Shown here: in pieces, positions 34,451 through 46,399 of the stretch
Layout of the letters: the number at the start of each line of letters is the position of its first letter
Position numbering within the stretch: position 1 is the first letter of the stretch
Program-made: the position numbers and the translations under genes
From: Torymus aiolomorphi
Taxonomy: Eukaryota; Arthropoda; Insecta; Hymenoptera; Torymidae
Length of the DNA: 64,000 nucleotides
Assembly: GCA_036365515.1 (NCBI GenBank)
Contig: CM070875.1
Span: forward strand, 5,429,001 to 5,493,000
Direction of reading: 5' to 3'
Notes under the pieces: generated by a model
Told to the model about the DNA's origin: nothing
Seen by the model: only the letters and a program-made list of their open reading frames with translations
Databases searched by the model: none

Positions 34451-37400
34451 ATGAACATCGTGGACGACGCCGATGGGCCCCTGGATCCCCGCATTCAGGT
34501 GAGATCGTTTTGACACTTTGTTATATGGTAGTGTATACTTACGCACGATGGGTCAGATTCGGTGCGTAGTTTGGCAGGCTCGTAGAGGGGCAGAAGGGAG
34601 AGTAGTATAGGTAGGTTTACGAGGCGAAACACATTTGTTTTTGTAAGCCTGATACTAACTGGTACCTTGACCCACTTTATTTAAACATTAATTTTTCACG
34701 GCATTGGCTATATGGGTATACTCGCAAATTGCACTTTACAATGTTTCGCGAATTGCCGTATCTGTGTCATGATAGTTGTGATGCAGAAAAAGAAATCATT
34801 GAATTCATAATTAATGACATGTAATTAATTTAATTGTCTGATAATGTATATTCACAATTTAATCATTTTCCTAATTAGCCTCAAGCGAAGGACCCCAACA
34901 ATGAAATCAAAAAGTATTTTTCATCAGAATGGAAAATTGAATCATACAGGCTGTTTTCATTCTTTGGTGATCACCTGTGTCTTATTCATGAATGAATAAG
35001 TGCAGTATTCAATTTCATTATACACATGCCATAACTATACAACTCTAGTACTCAAAGTCAATTTGTTGAGTCATTTTTTTCGTCTTATCTGCACATTCCA
35101 AGATAATGCCTTACAATAATTAAAATTGATAATATATTTTGCTTGAATATAATTAATCTTCATATTTTAGATCGAGTTGGAGAATCTGAACAATGCCACA
35201 GATGATATAAACAAACTTGAAATCGAGCTAGATGTAAGTATTGGATTCATTATTTAATAATATTTTTAAATTAATAATTTAAAATACTTTATTAAATTTA
35301 TTACATAGATTTATTGCTATACTTATCAATTAAGGACAAGAATCTATGAACTAAAACTGGTATTTCAATTTATTTCCAGGAAGCTAATACTGCCTATGGT
35401 CAGTTACTGTCTGCGTCTACAAGTCGGTTAAAAGAGTTAATGAATAAATTGGGTAGCAATTGCATAGATAAAGCAAGATGTTACTTTGAAGCTTGTGAAG
35501 TTGCACATCAAGCTAGGGTAAAATACCTTTTTTAAGGCAGAATAGGATATGTAATGTGAGCAAATTTATATAACAACAATCCTTTTTTATTTTTAGTTAA
35601 AATGTCAACAACAAGCTCAACTGTATCAACGAGCCAATGTTGTACACGCAGCAGCAAAGGAAACCGTTGCTTTAGCAGAAAATCGCTTTATGTCACATCA
35701 GCACGAATGGAACTTCGACCAAGCATGGCAGGACATGCTAAATCATGCAACACTCAAAGTAAGCAGTATACATGTGCAATATTAAATAGAAAATTAATCA
35801 TTCAGAATAGGTACTTTAATTTATTGATAAACACTTTCATTTGTTATCTTATATAAATAAAAGTAACAATTACTATGAAATATTAATTTTTATTACAAAT
35901 AATTAAATTCAGAGTATAAAATAAAATATAGATTTACAAAATGTAAAACATTTTAGGTTACGGAGGCCGAAACCCAAAAGGCAGAGTGTGCTCGAGAACA
36001 TCAAAAAAGAACACAATTATTTCACGAAGCAGAAAAAAAGGTACAACAATTAGAAGAAAAATATCGTAGGTCGATACTTAAGGCACAGCCATATTTTGAT
36101 CTAAAAGCACAGTGTGACCAAAAGTTAGCCATACAAAAAGAAGTTGTGGATTGTTTGAAAAAAGCTGTGAAGGATGCTAAGTGTTCTTATGCAGCAAGTC
36201 TTCGTGCCTTGGAGGATATTAGTAATCAAATACATGAAAAAAGAAGAGATTATGGTAAAGCAAAAATATTATTATGCTATCACTTATTGTTATAATTGTA
36301 GATAATAATGTTTGTATTTTTTAATTATAGATATTGTTGCGAATGGACCACGAGAGCCTGGTGTGGGAGCAGAGCTTGTCACCCCAGATGAGAGTTTAAA
36401 TTATCAAGAAGAATTGAACAAAGTTAGAGTTAGTAGAGTTAACTCAATAGCAAGTAGTGAACAGGATGTTGAAGATAGAAGTCGAGACTTTGAAGTAAGC
36501 AGATAGTCAATATGCGCTTACTAATAATATTAAATTAAATTTTTTTAATTTGTTAAACTTTTTTGTGTTTAGGACGTTAAGGATTTAAAACAAAGGGTAG
36601 ATCATTTAAGTGCAAGATCCGTTGACGGCAGTGAATCAACTTCTAACCAATGGGAATTGGAATTGCAAGCTAGTATGGAAAAGTTAAATAGCTTGGTATT
36701 CAGAGGTTGGGGAAGTGATAAAGTTGACAGTGTAAATAATTGCGATTCAAAGACTGCTGAAGTCACAAAGTATACTGAAAATAATGGTAATATAGTATCA
36801 AACGAGAAACTTTTAAAAAATGACAAAAGCGACCGACGAATACAATTAGACGATATTTATCAGGGTTGGCAGTCATTAACGCAAAGCCCTATTAATTCTA
36901 TAATAAATCGATCAAAAATTGCTCTCAAAAACAGTATCTCTAAGTCACTAAGTAACAGTCCAGTTAATATGGGAGCGTTTTCGTTTGGAAAGTCTAAGAT
37001 TGGTGATATGCAAGGTACATCCAGTGAATGTAAGAGTAATACACAGAACCAGACTTCACAGCAAAGAAATGAAAAAGAAACTTCCGTCAATCCATCTAAT
37101 GAGAACCATACTATAAAAGGACAGATTGAAGTCAGTAACAACAAAAATCAAAACAGTTCTTCAAATGAGAAGGAAAATACTCATAACAGCATGTGTGAAA
37201 ATCGTAAAAATGATAATCTATCAACAAAAGTAGAACCTCAGACAAGACCTTCTAACTTATCTGTTGATGATACTCAAGTACAAAATATGTCTAAAGCAAC
37301 TCATAGTTTAGATTCTACTCCTGTAAGAGTTAAGTCCTTGTCTTCTGCAGCATTCACGAATTCTTTAAATAAAGGTTTAAATGGTAACATGGAAAAGGCT

Positions 37401-37637
37401 CAAAATGATACCCAGACAGACTGTTCGTCATCCAAAGCCAAGGAACTGCCACTGCTTTCATTTTTCCAAAAGTCAACTGGTCTGAAACCAACAAAAGATA
37501 AGAGTTGTAGTATGATAAATTTGAATGAAAAACAAAATTTAAAAATTCTACTTGACAATGCTGATCTGGGTAATATTCAAGCAGTCAGTGTGGAAAAATT
37601 GGCAAATGCAAGACACAAATTGGTGGGAGATACTTAA
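34451..37637 (+). CDS. SH3BP5/parcas homologue, RAB11 exchange factor family
   Basis: Seven coding exons, 34451-34498, 35171-35233, 35380-35517, 35597-35758, 35957-36254, 36331-36494 and 36573-37637, give 645 residues with clean GT-AG junctions. The N-terminus carries DPRIQIELENLNNATDDINK, and later exons carry AAAKETVALAEN, WQDMLNHATLKV, LKAQPYFDLKAQ and NQIHEKRRDYD. These are hallmarks of the coiled-coil SH3BP5 domain, which in animals activates RAB11 by nucleotide exchange on recycling endosomes (the SH3BP5/REI-1 family). Coiled coil spans about residues 12-290. The last exon is a long Ser/Asn-rich, probably disordered tail of about 350 residues that I cannot match to a domain; vertebrate members are shorter. 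A possible AATAAA lies near 37874. Upstream splice forms cannot be excluded. Confidence 0.92.
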
Positions 37638-39740
37638 GTTTCATTGGATAGATTTAAAAAAGTAAGACATTATGATTGTGATACAAATATTCTGTAATAA
37701 TTTTATAAGAAAAAAGCTACAATTTCGAATTTGCCAATAGATCTACAGCCTACAACACTGCAAAAGCGTAAAATCCAGCTGTTTTCCATTCTAGGTACTT
37801 GTCTTTTCTCGTAACTCGTTTGTGTTCATAGAGAATAACCTAACGTTTATTAAGCTATAACTTTCCTGGAGTAATAAACTTTTCTTGCGCAGTTTAGTTA
37901 GGCATAAATCACATACAAAGTTCCTTTGCCAATGTTGGTTTTTATTGCAGCAACGAATCTTTGCAGTGCATGATTCATCTACAACGCAAAAAAATTTATC
38001 AAATTTTTCCAGTTTTACGAACGTTTCTTCAGCGTAGTATAAAAATCAGTAAGAAATCAACAATTCATACTTCTAAAATTCTTGCCAAAATGAAGAGGAA
38101 GTATAACGAATCTAAAAGACTATTTAACTTGAGCAGTACTGGACTGTTAGATTTTTTATATGGTTCTGTTAAAAACTTTTTTAAGGGTGTATTTTAGCTG
38201 CGAGGTCACCGATGATGTATAGATCATTAATTGTAATTAGATGATACATATTATTAATTCTCCACACAAATATTTTCTGCAATATTTTGCAGAAAAGCAA
38301 TAAGTATTTTTTTAACAGTTGTATGCTTTTGTATAAATGTTAAAAAAGTATTTATTAATTAAATATGTAGATAGTTACACGAATCGTCTGGAATCAAAAT
38401 TATTGTTAACAATTAGTTGTAAGTCGTCATTTCATCGTCATTTAATTGTAACTAACTCACATCATCTCCCTAACTACGTCAGGGAAATACTCTGATGAAA
38501 GCAAATTGAAAGAAAATATGTTGTTATTGTTACATAGCTAACGAATTATGTGCGTTTAATAGTCAGCTATCGATGAAATTTGAAATTTTTTGCGCAAAAA
38601 AATGCCAAATCTTACTGCAATTAATCTAGAAGATATCTTTATAAGTTAATTTTTCTACTGAATATTTTTCGAACAAAATAGATTAAAAGACTAATCAATA
38701 TTATGATTAAAGTGAAAATTTATGTTGTTAACGTTATTATGTATTTATTTTAAAAAATTTGTATTTATTCTAGAGAAAGTCAATCGTATTACTAAGCTTG
38801 ATGAACAATTAAAAAAATTCTTTTTATTTTAAATTTTAATCCCAATAAAAATTCCTCTTTATATATACGTTTGCATTATTTTTGAAACGTTTTCGTGCAT
38901 GATAGTCAGTGTGCTTTTAAAAATCTGTATTACTGTATACTTTTGTAGACTTCGAAAGTTGCAATAAAAACAAAAAAAAAACATTACTGTGTGTTTATAC
39001 TCTACTGTATCATCCAACATACATCTGAAGCATTTCCACCCCATAGATATATTTATTTTTTGTCACTAACGTTATATTGTCGTTTGAATTTCTCAAAAAT
39101 TGTTTATTTAAATTCAAATTACTTTTTCTCCAAAACAATAAAACCCCCTTAAACACGGCATTTAATGCACTTGTAATAGCTTTGACCGACGTTATTTCAT
39201 ACCCTACACCAAAAAAAAAAAAAACGCGCACCCAACAACCGCAGCACAATCAGAGAATGCGCCAACATAACGGCACTGCGCGCGCCGCGGCTCACAAACT
39301 CAAAGGAATCCTCTCTTCCGCCGCATGCCTCTTTATTATACATTAGATTTGCGCCGTGCGGCAAACGAGATATACACGCGCCGCGAAGCGAAACGAGAGG
39401 GAGAGAGAGGGAGAGAGAGATTTCTTATCTGTGAGGGCCGGAGGTAGATAACGAGCTTGAGGACACACGTGTGCGAGCGTCGTCGATATTATTGGCAAAG
39501 CGGGAAATCGGATTTGGCGGAGAGAAAAAGAGGGTTTACCGATGGTTAGGCGCGAGACGAAGGACTGGCCTTTAGGGATGCGGGTTTGCAGGATTTCTAA
39601 GATGGGACGAGAATAAATTTCTTTTTTATTCTGCTTTGGAAAGGAAAATCTTATGACAACAAAGACATAAATATAAAAATTTTAAAACGTAAATAAATGC
39701 AGGTAAATGTAAAAAAATGTAAAAAAAAGTGTAAAAAAGT
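37638..39740. other. 3' flank of SH3BP5 gene and spacer
   Basis: A 78-codon open frame at 37961-38197 begins just after a plausible acceptor (TTTTTATTGCAG) and could be an alternative 3' exon, but it has no recognisable domain. The rest is AT-rich to 39200, then CpG-richer with a GA-rich run (39390-39420). No RNA gene is seen. Confidence 0.45.
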
Positions 39741-39744
39741 TTAG

Positions 39745-40535
39745 ACTAATGCTGGATTTCGGACGTTTTTTACACTCTTTTACCCTTTTCTACAATTTCT
39801 TTACACTTTTTTACATTTTTTACACTATCTTACAGTTTTTTTATATTTTGTTATACTTTCTTTGATACCCATAATTTAAAAATTCTTTTACGGTTTTTTA
39901 GACTTCTTTACACTTATTAACATTTTATTACAGTTTTTTACACTTATTAACATTTGATTATAGTGTTTTTACATTTATTAACACTTTATTATACCTTTTT
40001 CACACTTTCTTACATTTTTTTACAGTTTTTTAACACATTCTTGCAGTTTTTTTATACTTTTTTACAGTTGCTTATATTTTTTTTACATTTAAATAGTACA
40101 TTATGTAACAAGGGACTAAAGTCGCAGATTATTCCTGCGGGATACAAAAATTTATTTTGTATATGTGTTATAATTTTGTTAGTTTTAACACAATTCACCA
40201 TAAACGTAAAAAATTAGACTGTTACTTTATTCCCGCATTATGCGGGAATAAAGTAAAAGAGGGAATCAGACGCCACTTTTGCCCCGCTTTTCATCAGGCT
40301 ATAAAATGGTCATTATAATAGAAATGGGAATAATATCTTTTTTAACACTTTTTTACTGTTTTTCACACTTTATACACTTTTTTACATTTTTTTACACTTT
40401 TTTACGTTTTTTTATATTTATAGATTATTATAGTTTCTTTACACTTTATAAAATGTACAAAAGTGTACGAAAGTGTAAAGAAAGTGTAAATAAGTGTAAA
40501 AAAAATGTAAAATATGTCCGAAATCCAGCATTAAA
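39745..40535. mobile_element. MITE N with TTTACACTTTTT reiterations
   Basis: Ends TAATGCTGGATTTCGGAC and GTCCGAAATCCAGCATTA are perfect inverted repeats. Between them are dozens of imperfect 11-14-bp units of the TTTACACTTTTTTAC type. A block at about 40096-40340 interrupts them and is a copy of the W family, also at 57070-57450. Confidence 0.8.
40096..40340. mobile_element. W-family element, copy 1 (inside N)
   Basis: It shares with 57070-57450, in the same orientation, ATTATGTAACAAGGGACTAA-like sequence, TGTGTTATAATTTTGTTAG, ATTCACCATAAACGTAAAAA, ATTCCCGCATTATGCGGGAA and CAGACGCCACTTTTGCCCCG. The first ~130 bp of the longer copy is mostly deleted here. Confidence 0.75.
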
Positions 40536-40626
40536 CTATATTTTAACAATTTATTACACTTTTGATTTTTGCTAGGGAAAATGTAAAAAATTCCCCGGCC
40601 TATAGATAGCAAAGTATTTCTTAAGC

Positions 40627-41187
40627 GGGCAAGCCTTAGTTAAATGCTGGTAAAAAAATAAGATTTGCTTTAATTATTAGTCCATTATCTTCTTTTTATG
40701 TACATATTAAAAACAATATTATCTATTGAAAATACACATAAAAATCAACGCCATTTTAAGCCCTGGAAGACTCTTATATCTTGATTTGCAAGTTTGTAAT
40801 AGCCACTTAATTTTCACACTATAAGTTTTTTTCGTATTAGCTGAGTTCTCATAGATTTTCTCTTGAGCCGGTTGACCAAATGAGCTGAAATTTCTTGAAG
40901 AAGGTGAATAGGTATTTATAATTATTTTACACCAGATCTCCAATAAATTTCAGCTAATTTGGTCGACCGGTTCCAGAGAAAATCTATGAGAACTAAGCTA
41001 ATATGCAAAAACTGGTGTTAAAATTAAGTGGATATTATACAAACTTCCAAATCAAGATAGAGTCTCTCAGGGCTTAAAATGTTGATTTTTATGTGTATTT
41101 TCAATAGGTAATATTGTTTTTAATGTGTACATAAAAAATATAATTAAAGCAAGTGTTATTTTTTCAGCATTTAACTAAGGCTTGCCC
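40627..41187. mobile_element. Foldback O (~560 bp)
   Basis: Ends GGGCAAGCCTTAGTTAAATG and CATTTAACTAAGGCTTGCCC are perfect inverted repeats. The arms continue with AAGCCCTGGAAGACTCTTAT mirrored by AGAGTCTCTCAGGGCTT, and with AGTTCTCATAGATTTTCTCT mirrored by AGAGAAAATCTATGAGAACT. The palindrome is centred near 40915. Confidence 0.88.
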
Positions 41188-41239
41188 CAAGCAGCGGAAA
41201 AGGGAAAAACAAATTCGACCGCAGCACAGTAGTCGGTAG

Positions 41240-41463
41240 GGGAGGGTGGGGAGGCTGAAGATCCTGCTCGTGAGACTATATCAGGGGAATTTGCAAAGGA
41301 TTCTTCTTCCACTGCTTCATTGCTTCCGACAACTCGGTGTGCGCGGATGCTGTAGAGGGAACCGTGTGAAGGGATATACAATAGTATTTTATTCGGTTTG
41401 CTTAGTGTATTTGTCTCGTCAGTTTAGTGTGGAACTTCGTTTACATAATACTTTTTGAAAGCT
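41240..41463 (+). promoter_or_regulatory. Possible noncoding first exon of the cuticle gene
   Basis: A donor GTAAGT follows AAAGCT at 41463-41464, and an acceptor (CTCCCATTGCAG) lies at 42530, 78 bp before the start codon at 42609. The first exon would be noncoding and its 5' limit is unknown. This is inference from splice motifs only. Confidence 0.35.
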
Positions 41464-41787
41464 GTAAGTATCAAATTTAATGTAAGCAATCAATTTTTCT
41501 TCTTAAATCTGAGAACTTTGTTGAATTCTATATTTCGAAATTGGATTTTTCAATTCAAAGCGCTATGTATTTTCTGTTAACGTATAGCTAAAAAAAATTC
41601 AAACATTTTTCAGTAGACACTATAATACTATTATTACTCAATAATAACCCTTAACCATCTCTCGTTTCTAATCGTTCTCCTAATTTTACCCCTAAACCGC
41701 TCCAATTTCCTCTACCTACACCTCTCCACTCACATCAAAATCACCTAGCTCACCTTCACAATTAAGTTCGATCATACGCCAACCGTA

Positions 41788-42511
41788 CACGGAGAGAAAT
41801 TTTGTAGTGAAAATTACAAATATTCGAGACAAAATTACCAGTTTCTATGGTAATGGATGGACAGACTGACAATTTCAAAGTTTTTACCAAAGTGCCTTGG
41901 TAAAATTTTTTTTTAGTTAATTTAAATTAAAAAAATTAACTTTTTTTATGCATATTGATGGATATATAGTATTTTAATATAGAAATAGAAACAGAAACAA
42001 TGATGAAAAAACATTAAACTGAAAAAAATTTTTACGGAAGCGGGGATTCGATCCGACGATCTTTGGGTTGAGAGTTCGACGTTCTACCGACTGCGCCACA
42101 GAAGCTGTTATCAACAGTCATTTGAATCGCCGTTATTACTTACTGAAAATATGTGTATTGTTTTCATTTTAACGTCGCGCACGCCTCTAGTATCAATCTT
42201 CTGAAACACAATAATGCGCAGTGCGCATGCGCGAGTACACAAATACCAGGTTATTTGGTAAAATTTATCAGTTTTCTTAGTCAAAATTCTTAGGTTACCT
42301 TGTAAAAATGACTAGATCTCAATTTTTACCAGTGTTTCTGGTAATTTTTATTCAGATAATTTGGTATTTTTTTTAAGTGGTTATGGTAGTTTTTCTTGGG
42401 AAACTTATAAATTGTATTAGAAACCTGGGAATAACACGGCTTTTGACAGTCTGTCCATGCGCTACCAAGGCACCTTAATTGGTAATTTTTACTCTAAAAT
42501 TTCTCTCCGTG
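41788..42511. mobile_element. TA-flanked MITE P (724 bp) with tRNA-like block
   Basis: TA lies on both sides (41786-41787 and 42512-42513). Ends CACGGAGAGAAATTTTGTAG and the complementary AAAATTTCTCTCCGTG are inverted, and further in GACAGACTGAC is mirrored by GACAGTCTGTC. It has no transposase. Its subterminal zones contain repeats of TGGTAAAATTT. It probably lies in the 5'UTR intron of the cuticle-like gene. Confidence 0.85.
42035..42106 (-). ncRNA. tRNA-like block inside MITE P (not a functional tRNA)
   Basis: The minus strand has a good box A (TGGCGCAGTCGG) and a near-consensus box B (GGATCGAATCC). The anticodon loop position reads CTCTCAA, which would give anticodon CTC. The acceptor ends do not pair and both the anticodon and T stems have mismatches, so it is a degenerate or SINE-like tRNA. 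Like the block at 17505-17573 it keeps CCCAA after the loop and an A-rich, then AAAATTTT, flank. Confidence 0.6.
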
Positions 42512-42608
42512 TACACTTCTCCCATTGCAGACTCTTCCGATCACGCGCGCGAGCACAAGGACGCAGCTTGTCGCGCAACCCTCACAATCGATATCGACAA
42601 TATCCACA

Positions 42609-44636
42609 ATGCCCATTCGACTAACACTCGCCGGCGTCTGGCTAATTAGTTTGTCGGCGGTGATCGTCGTCATTGTCGTTGGGGACAATGCGACCAGTGC
42701 ACTGGCGTCTAACGGCCGGGAATCGAGGAACAGCGAGCTTGAAGCCAGCGCGTACAGCGTCCGACGACCAAATGTAAATCCTACAATTATCTCTTTTAGT
42801 ATTGCCGTAGGGGGTGGAAAGCGTTTTGGGCAGTTGTTTTGGGTGTAGTATTTTGGGAGTGATTACTGATTAGGTATGCAGATTTTCACTTAGATTTGGT
42901 CGAGATTTTGTTTCTAATTCTTTGTAATTAAACGAACGTTTAATGGCGATCATCTATTTGTTTTTAATATTAAAAATCCCATGTGTATTAAGAAAATAAT
43001 AATATCTGTACCCATAATAATCTTAAAATTATTATTATATTTTCCATATTAGTGATTTCTTTTCCAATGACAATTCTCTGCACAATGTGAAATATTTATC
43101 GATCACTGTTTTGAAAATTTGAATAAAAAATTATTGGCCTACGATAGTATATTACACGGACTATAGCGATTGTTTACATATTTCGTAATACCAATAGTAG
43201 CATGTTAATTCCATATCAAAAAGACCATCATATCCCCTTAAATAACTTCATAATAATTCACCAACAATTTGGTGGGGTAACAAAACTAACTGCACCTCTA
43301 CCGATCCCCGAAGTTAATAAGCAGCGCTGTTTGCGGTTAGTACTTACTTGGATGGGTGACCGCTGCATACCTATAATATAATAATACTACTTTGGAATCG
43401 TTTAGAGGTGATTTTATTTCACTCTTACAAAGCGTACGGAAAATGATTTGAATTATATGTTTTCGGAGTTTTTCAAACCTATCTGAAATATAAATACTTA
43501 CCTAAAACATATGTATTCATTCAATCACCGGGTAATAATATAACGACATGAAGCCAACGAGGCAAAAATCTTCAGCTCTCAGACTTAAGGCACAGATAAA
43601 AACACATATAAAGATGCACATTTGGGGAAATAGTATATTGGACAACAAGGGGAGAAAATGAGCTATTTCTAGCGAGAGTGAGGGGTTCGGTACGAAGCGG
43701 AGTCGAGACAGAGATCAGTGCTGAAAACAGCTCACCCGAGTCTGAAATACCTTTTATTCCACACTCGACCAAAATGGCCACCTTTTGCCCCCGAAAATCG
43801 GGGCAAAAGCTGCATATATTTCCCGCAAATCTCATTTGACCCCCCGTCATCTCATTCGATTCTGTCATGCCTTCGTTAAAAAAAATACGGTGTGTAACAC
43901 AAGAAGAATAGTACATTATGTATAACACGGGACGAAAGTAGATTTTTCTCTTGGGTGGTTACTGCCCAAACGAAAACATTTTTTCCTCGGGTGATTACTG
44001 CCCTCGCTTCGCCCGTTGTTACATAATGTACTAATAATAAGTCGAAGAGAGGATTGGGCATTTCGAGTCGTACACAACACAGTTGGAAATCAAAATAATT
44101 TGAAATGTATACGCAACTAACTATATATATAAGGGAGGCAGACATTTTCATTTCTCACCTGCTTTAGGGTAGAAATGGCCATTTCTTACCTGTTTTAGAA
44201 ATGCGAAATTTTCTCTCCTACTTTCACACGTGAAAAAGGCCCTATTTCATGCTTGAGTTGAGAAAAGATTATGTTCAGAGATTACGCATTGAAAAAAAAG
44301 TATCGATTGAAAGCGAGTATGGGAAAAGATATATATTATAAGGTCATATTCACTTAAATCAGTTAAACCTGTGGCCAAAATAGTTTATAAGTGGATAAAC
44401 AAAGTTCGTGTACATACAACTCCATAATCACCTCTATATGATATTCACAAAAAGATTATATTATTATTATCGTGCAGCGCTTCTCATTATACGTTCTATA
44501 TAACCTGGTATTGCATTTAAATTATGTATATCTATTATCTTCCATGGAGGGAGAAGAATTAGCTTGACAGAATTAAGCCATTCCTATTGAGTGGATGCGC
44601 GCCCCACGCAGTTCGACTCTCTTCCCATCCCTCTTT

Positions 44637-44727
<91 letters not shown>

Positions 44728-45381
44728 CTCTCCCTCTCATCTCTGCCTCTATATTTCCGCTCGACTATAGAGGTTGCAGCGGGGCTACTCTTGAAACTGC
44801 GGTAAAGTAGAGTTATTGCGCTCGAATTGACGTATGCTGGGAACGGAGTATATATATAGTGTAGAGATAGATACTCGTGCGAAGGAGCGGTAGAGAAGGG
44901 TATTGTTTGATAAAGATGCATAGATAGTTTCGGGGTGTAAGGGATAGTAGTTGTTGATGGATTATTGTGTTGTGCAGTTTTTACTCGATAAATTAATGTC
45001 ATGGTCTTTTAATTTATAAAAAAAAGCTAGAAAATGAGCAATTTTTGCTAAATTTCAAATGAATATGTATACAGGACGTCGGATCACCGTACGTGTTCGG
45101 CTACGACAACGCGCAGGACCCATTGGGTAACGAGCACTTCAGATTCGAGGAGAGATTCGACAATGGCACGGTCGTCGGGGAATACGGCTTCACCGATAAT
45201 CAAAATTCGGCGATAATCACAGTAACTTATACCGCGGATGAGAATGGCTTCAGGTGAGTTGTGCATCTTGCTTTATCAAGGCTGAATGAAGAAACTAGCT
45301 TTTCAAATTTGTGAATTTGATTTCAGGCCGGTTGTGAAAGTTCGACGTTTGAAAGATACTTCGATACCCGATCTGATGTAA
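42609..45381 (+). CDS. Small RR-type cuticle-like secreted protein
   Basis: Exons 42609-42773, 45075-45253 and 45327-45381 encode 132 residues. Residues 5-25 are strongly hydrophobic (LTLAGVWLISLSAVIVVIVV), a signal peptide or anchor. Residues 61-116 follow the Rebers-Riddiford chitin-binding pattern: YVFGYDNAQDPLGNEHF, then an acidic stretch, GTVVGEYGFTDNQ, TVTYTADENGFRP. Proteins of this family bind chitin in the extracellular cuticle. Compared with typical members the domain is in order, but the protein is short and ends 16 residues after the domain with a basic tail (VVKVRRLKD). The gene has a 2.3-kb first coding intron with repeats. A polyadenylation signal AATAAA lies near 45490. Confidence 0.85.
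43270..43490 (+). mobile_element. Second, older copy of the 5S-derived SINE
   Basis: It has ACCGATCCCCGAAGTTAATA, AGCAGCGCTG, GCGGTTAGTACTTACTTGGA and TGGGTGACCGC, recognisable 5S rRNA blocks with insertions. Downstream TTTCACTCTTACAAAGCG resembles TTGCCTTCTTACAAACTGAG of the copy at 25317. No clear target duplication remains. It lies in the first coding intron of the cuticle gene. Confidence 0.7.
43911..44031. mobile_element. 121-bp hairpin element
   Basis: AGTACATTATGTATAACACGGG at the left is mirrored by CCCGTTGTTACATAATGTACT at the right, and the inner GGGTGGTTACTGCCC and GGGTGATTACTGCCC are near repeats. The ends resemble those of the W family at 57070. Confidence 0.75.
44642..44724. 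repeat. (CT)n microsatellite
   Basis: A pure CT run of more than 80 bp. All long frames across it (Ser-Leu or Arg-Glu repeats) are artefacts. Confidence 0.97.
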
Positions 45382-45797
45382 TCATTCACATATGCAGCCT
45401 ATAATAATAATATTTTAATATGTAATATTTATTCGTTTGGATAATGATTCTATATATTCTTATACTAATGTATATTTTTATTATATTTTTTAATAAAAAT
45501 CTTAAACATTATTTAATTTAAGCGACAATTAAATTACTTGTATTCACTGTAACTAATTCATATTACGTATATAGTGGATAATTCTTAAGATTCAGATTAC
45601 AAATTATTAGCACAGTTGGTATCTTCTTACGCTTTCGTTCGAATTGGTATCTTTTTACGTGCTCGCTCGAGTTGGTGCGTTCTTACGCGCTCAGCCGAGT
45701 TGGTGCGTTGTTCCTCTCAGCTGGCGACTTATACATTTATAAACTCAAAGCAAAAGTGCACACCCTCCAGAGAAGTATTTTATCGAAAAATGATGCA

Positions 45798-46281
45798 TAT
45801 TGTCGCTTCCGCATAAAAAGGCGTTATCTCAGGATCCGGTTGAATAAGGCGTTATCTTGGAAGGCGGTTGGAAAAGGCGTTATCTTGGAAGCCAGCTGTT
45901 CAAAAAGGCGTTATCTCGCGCAAAAATGATTTTCGCTTCTATTTATGTTGACAACCGATGGCGAATTAAACCATACTAGTAAATTAACAAAAAATAAAAG
46001 GTGATTCATTATCCTAAAAGCTCTAGAACGTGTACAAATTAAATGGTTAGTCATTTTTTAAGGTATGAAAATAAAAATAGTAAATAGAAGCGAAAAACAT
46101 TATCACGCGAGATAACGCCTTTTTGAACCGGCTTTCGAGATAACGCTTTTTCCAACCGGCTTTCGAGTTAACACCTTCTTCAACTGGCTTCTGAGATAAC
46201 GCTTTTTCCAACCGGCTTCCGAGATAACACCTTCTTCAATAGGACCCTGAGATAACGCCTTTTTATGCGGAAGCGACGATA
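45798..46281. mobile_element. Foldback R with GGCGTTATCTCG subrepeats
   Basis: The left arm begins TGTCGCTTCCGCATAAAAAG and carries four spaced copies of AAGGCGTTATCTYGGA. The right arm has the complement (GAGATAACGCCTTTTT and variants) about six times, separated by CAACCGGCTT, and ends CTTTTTATGCGGAAGCGACG-like. The loop is near 45960-46080. This is the same subrepeat-arm design as element C with unrelated sequence. Confidence 0.82.
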
Positions 46282-46399
46282 TATTCTACCTATATATTAG
46301 CTGGATATTTAGAATATGGTTAATGTTTAGCTAAAAAAGTTAGCTAAAAACTACGATAATAACATCACGTTTTAGTATACGTAGATGAAAACCGTTCAA

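Noticed and set aside
37961..38197. Separate small gene after SH3BP5
   Set aside because: There is a plausible acceptor but no recognisable domain and no donor assigned; kept only as a possible 3' exon.
42035..42106. Functional tRNA gene
   Set aside because: Several stems are mismatched and it lies inside a MITE.
44559..45002. Ser-Leu and Arg-Glu repeat frames
   Set aside because: They are translations of the CT microsatellite in an intron.
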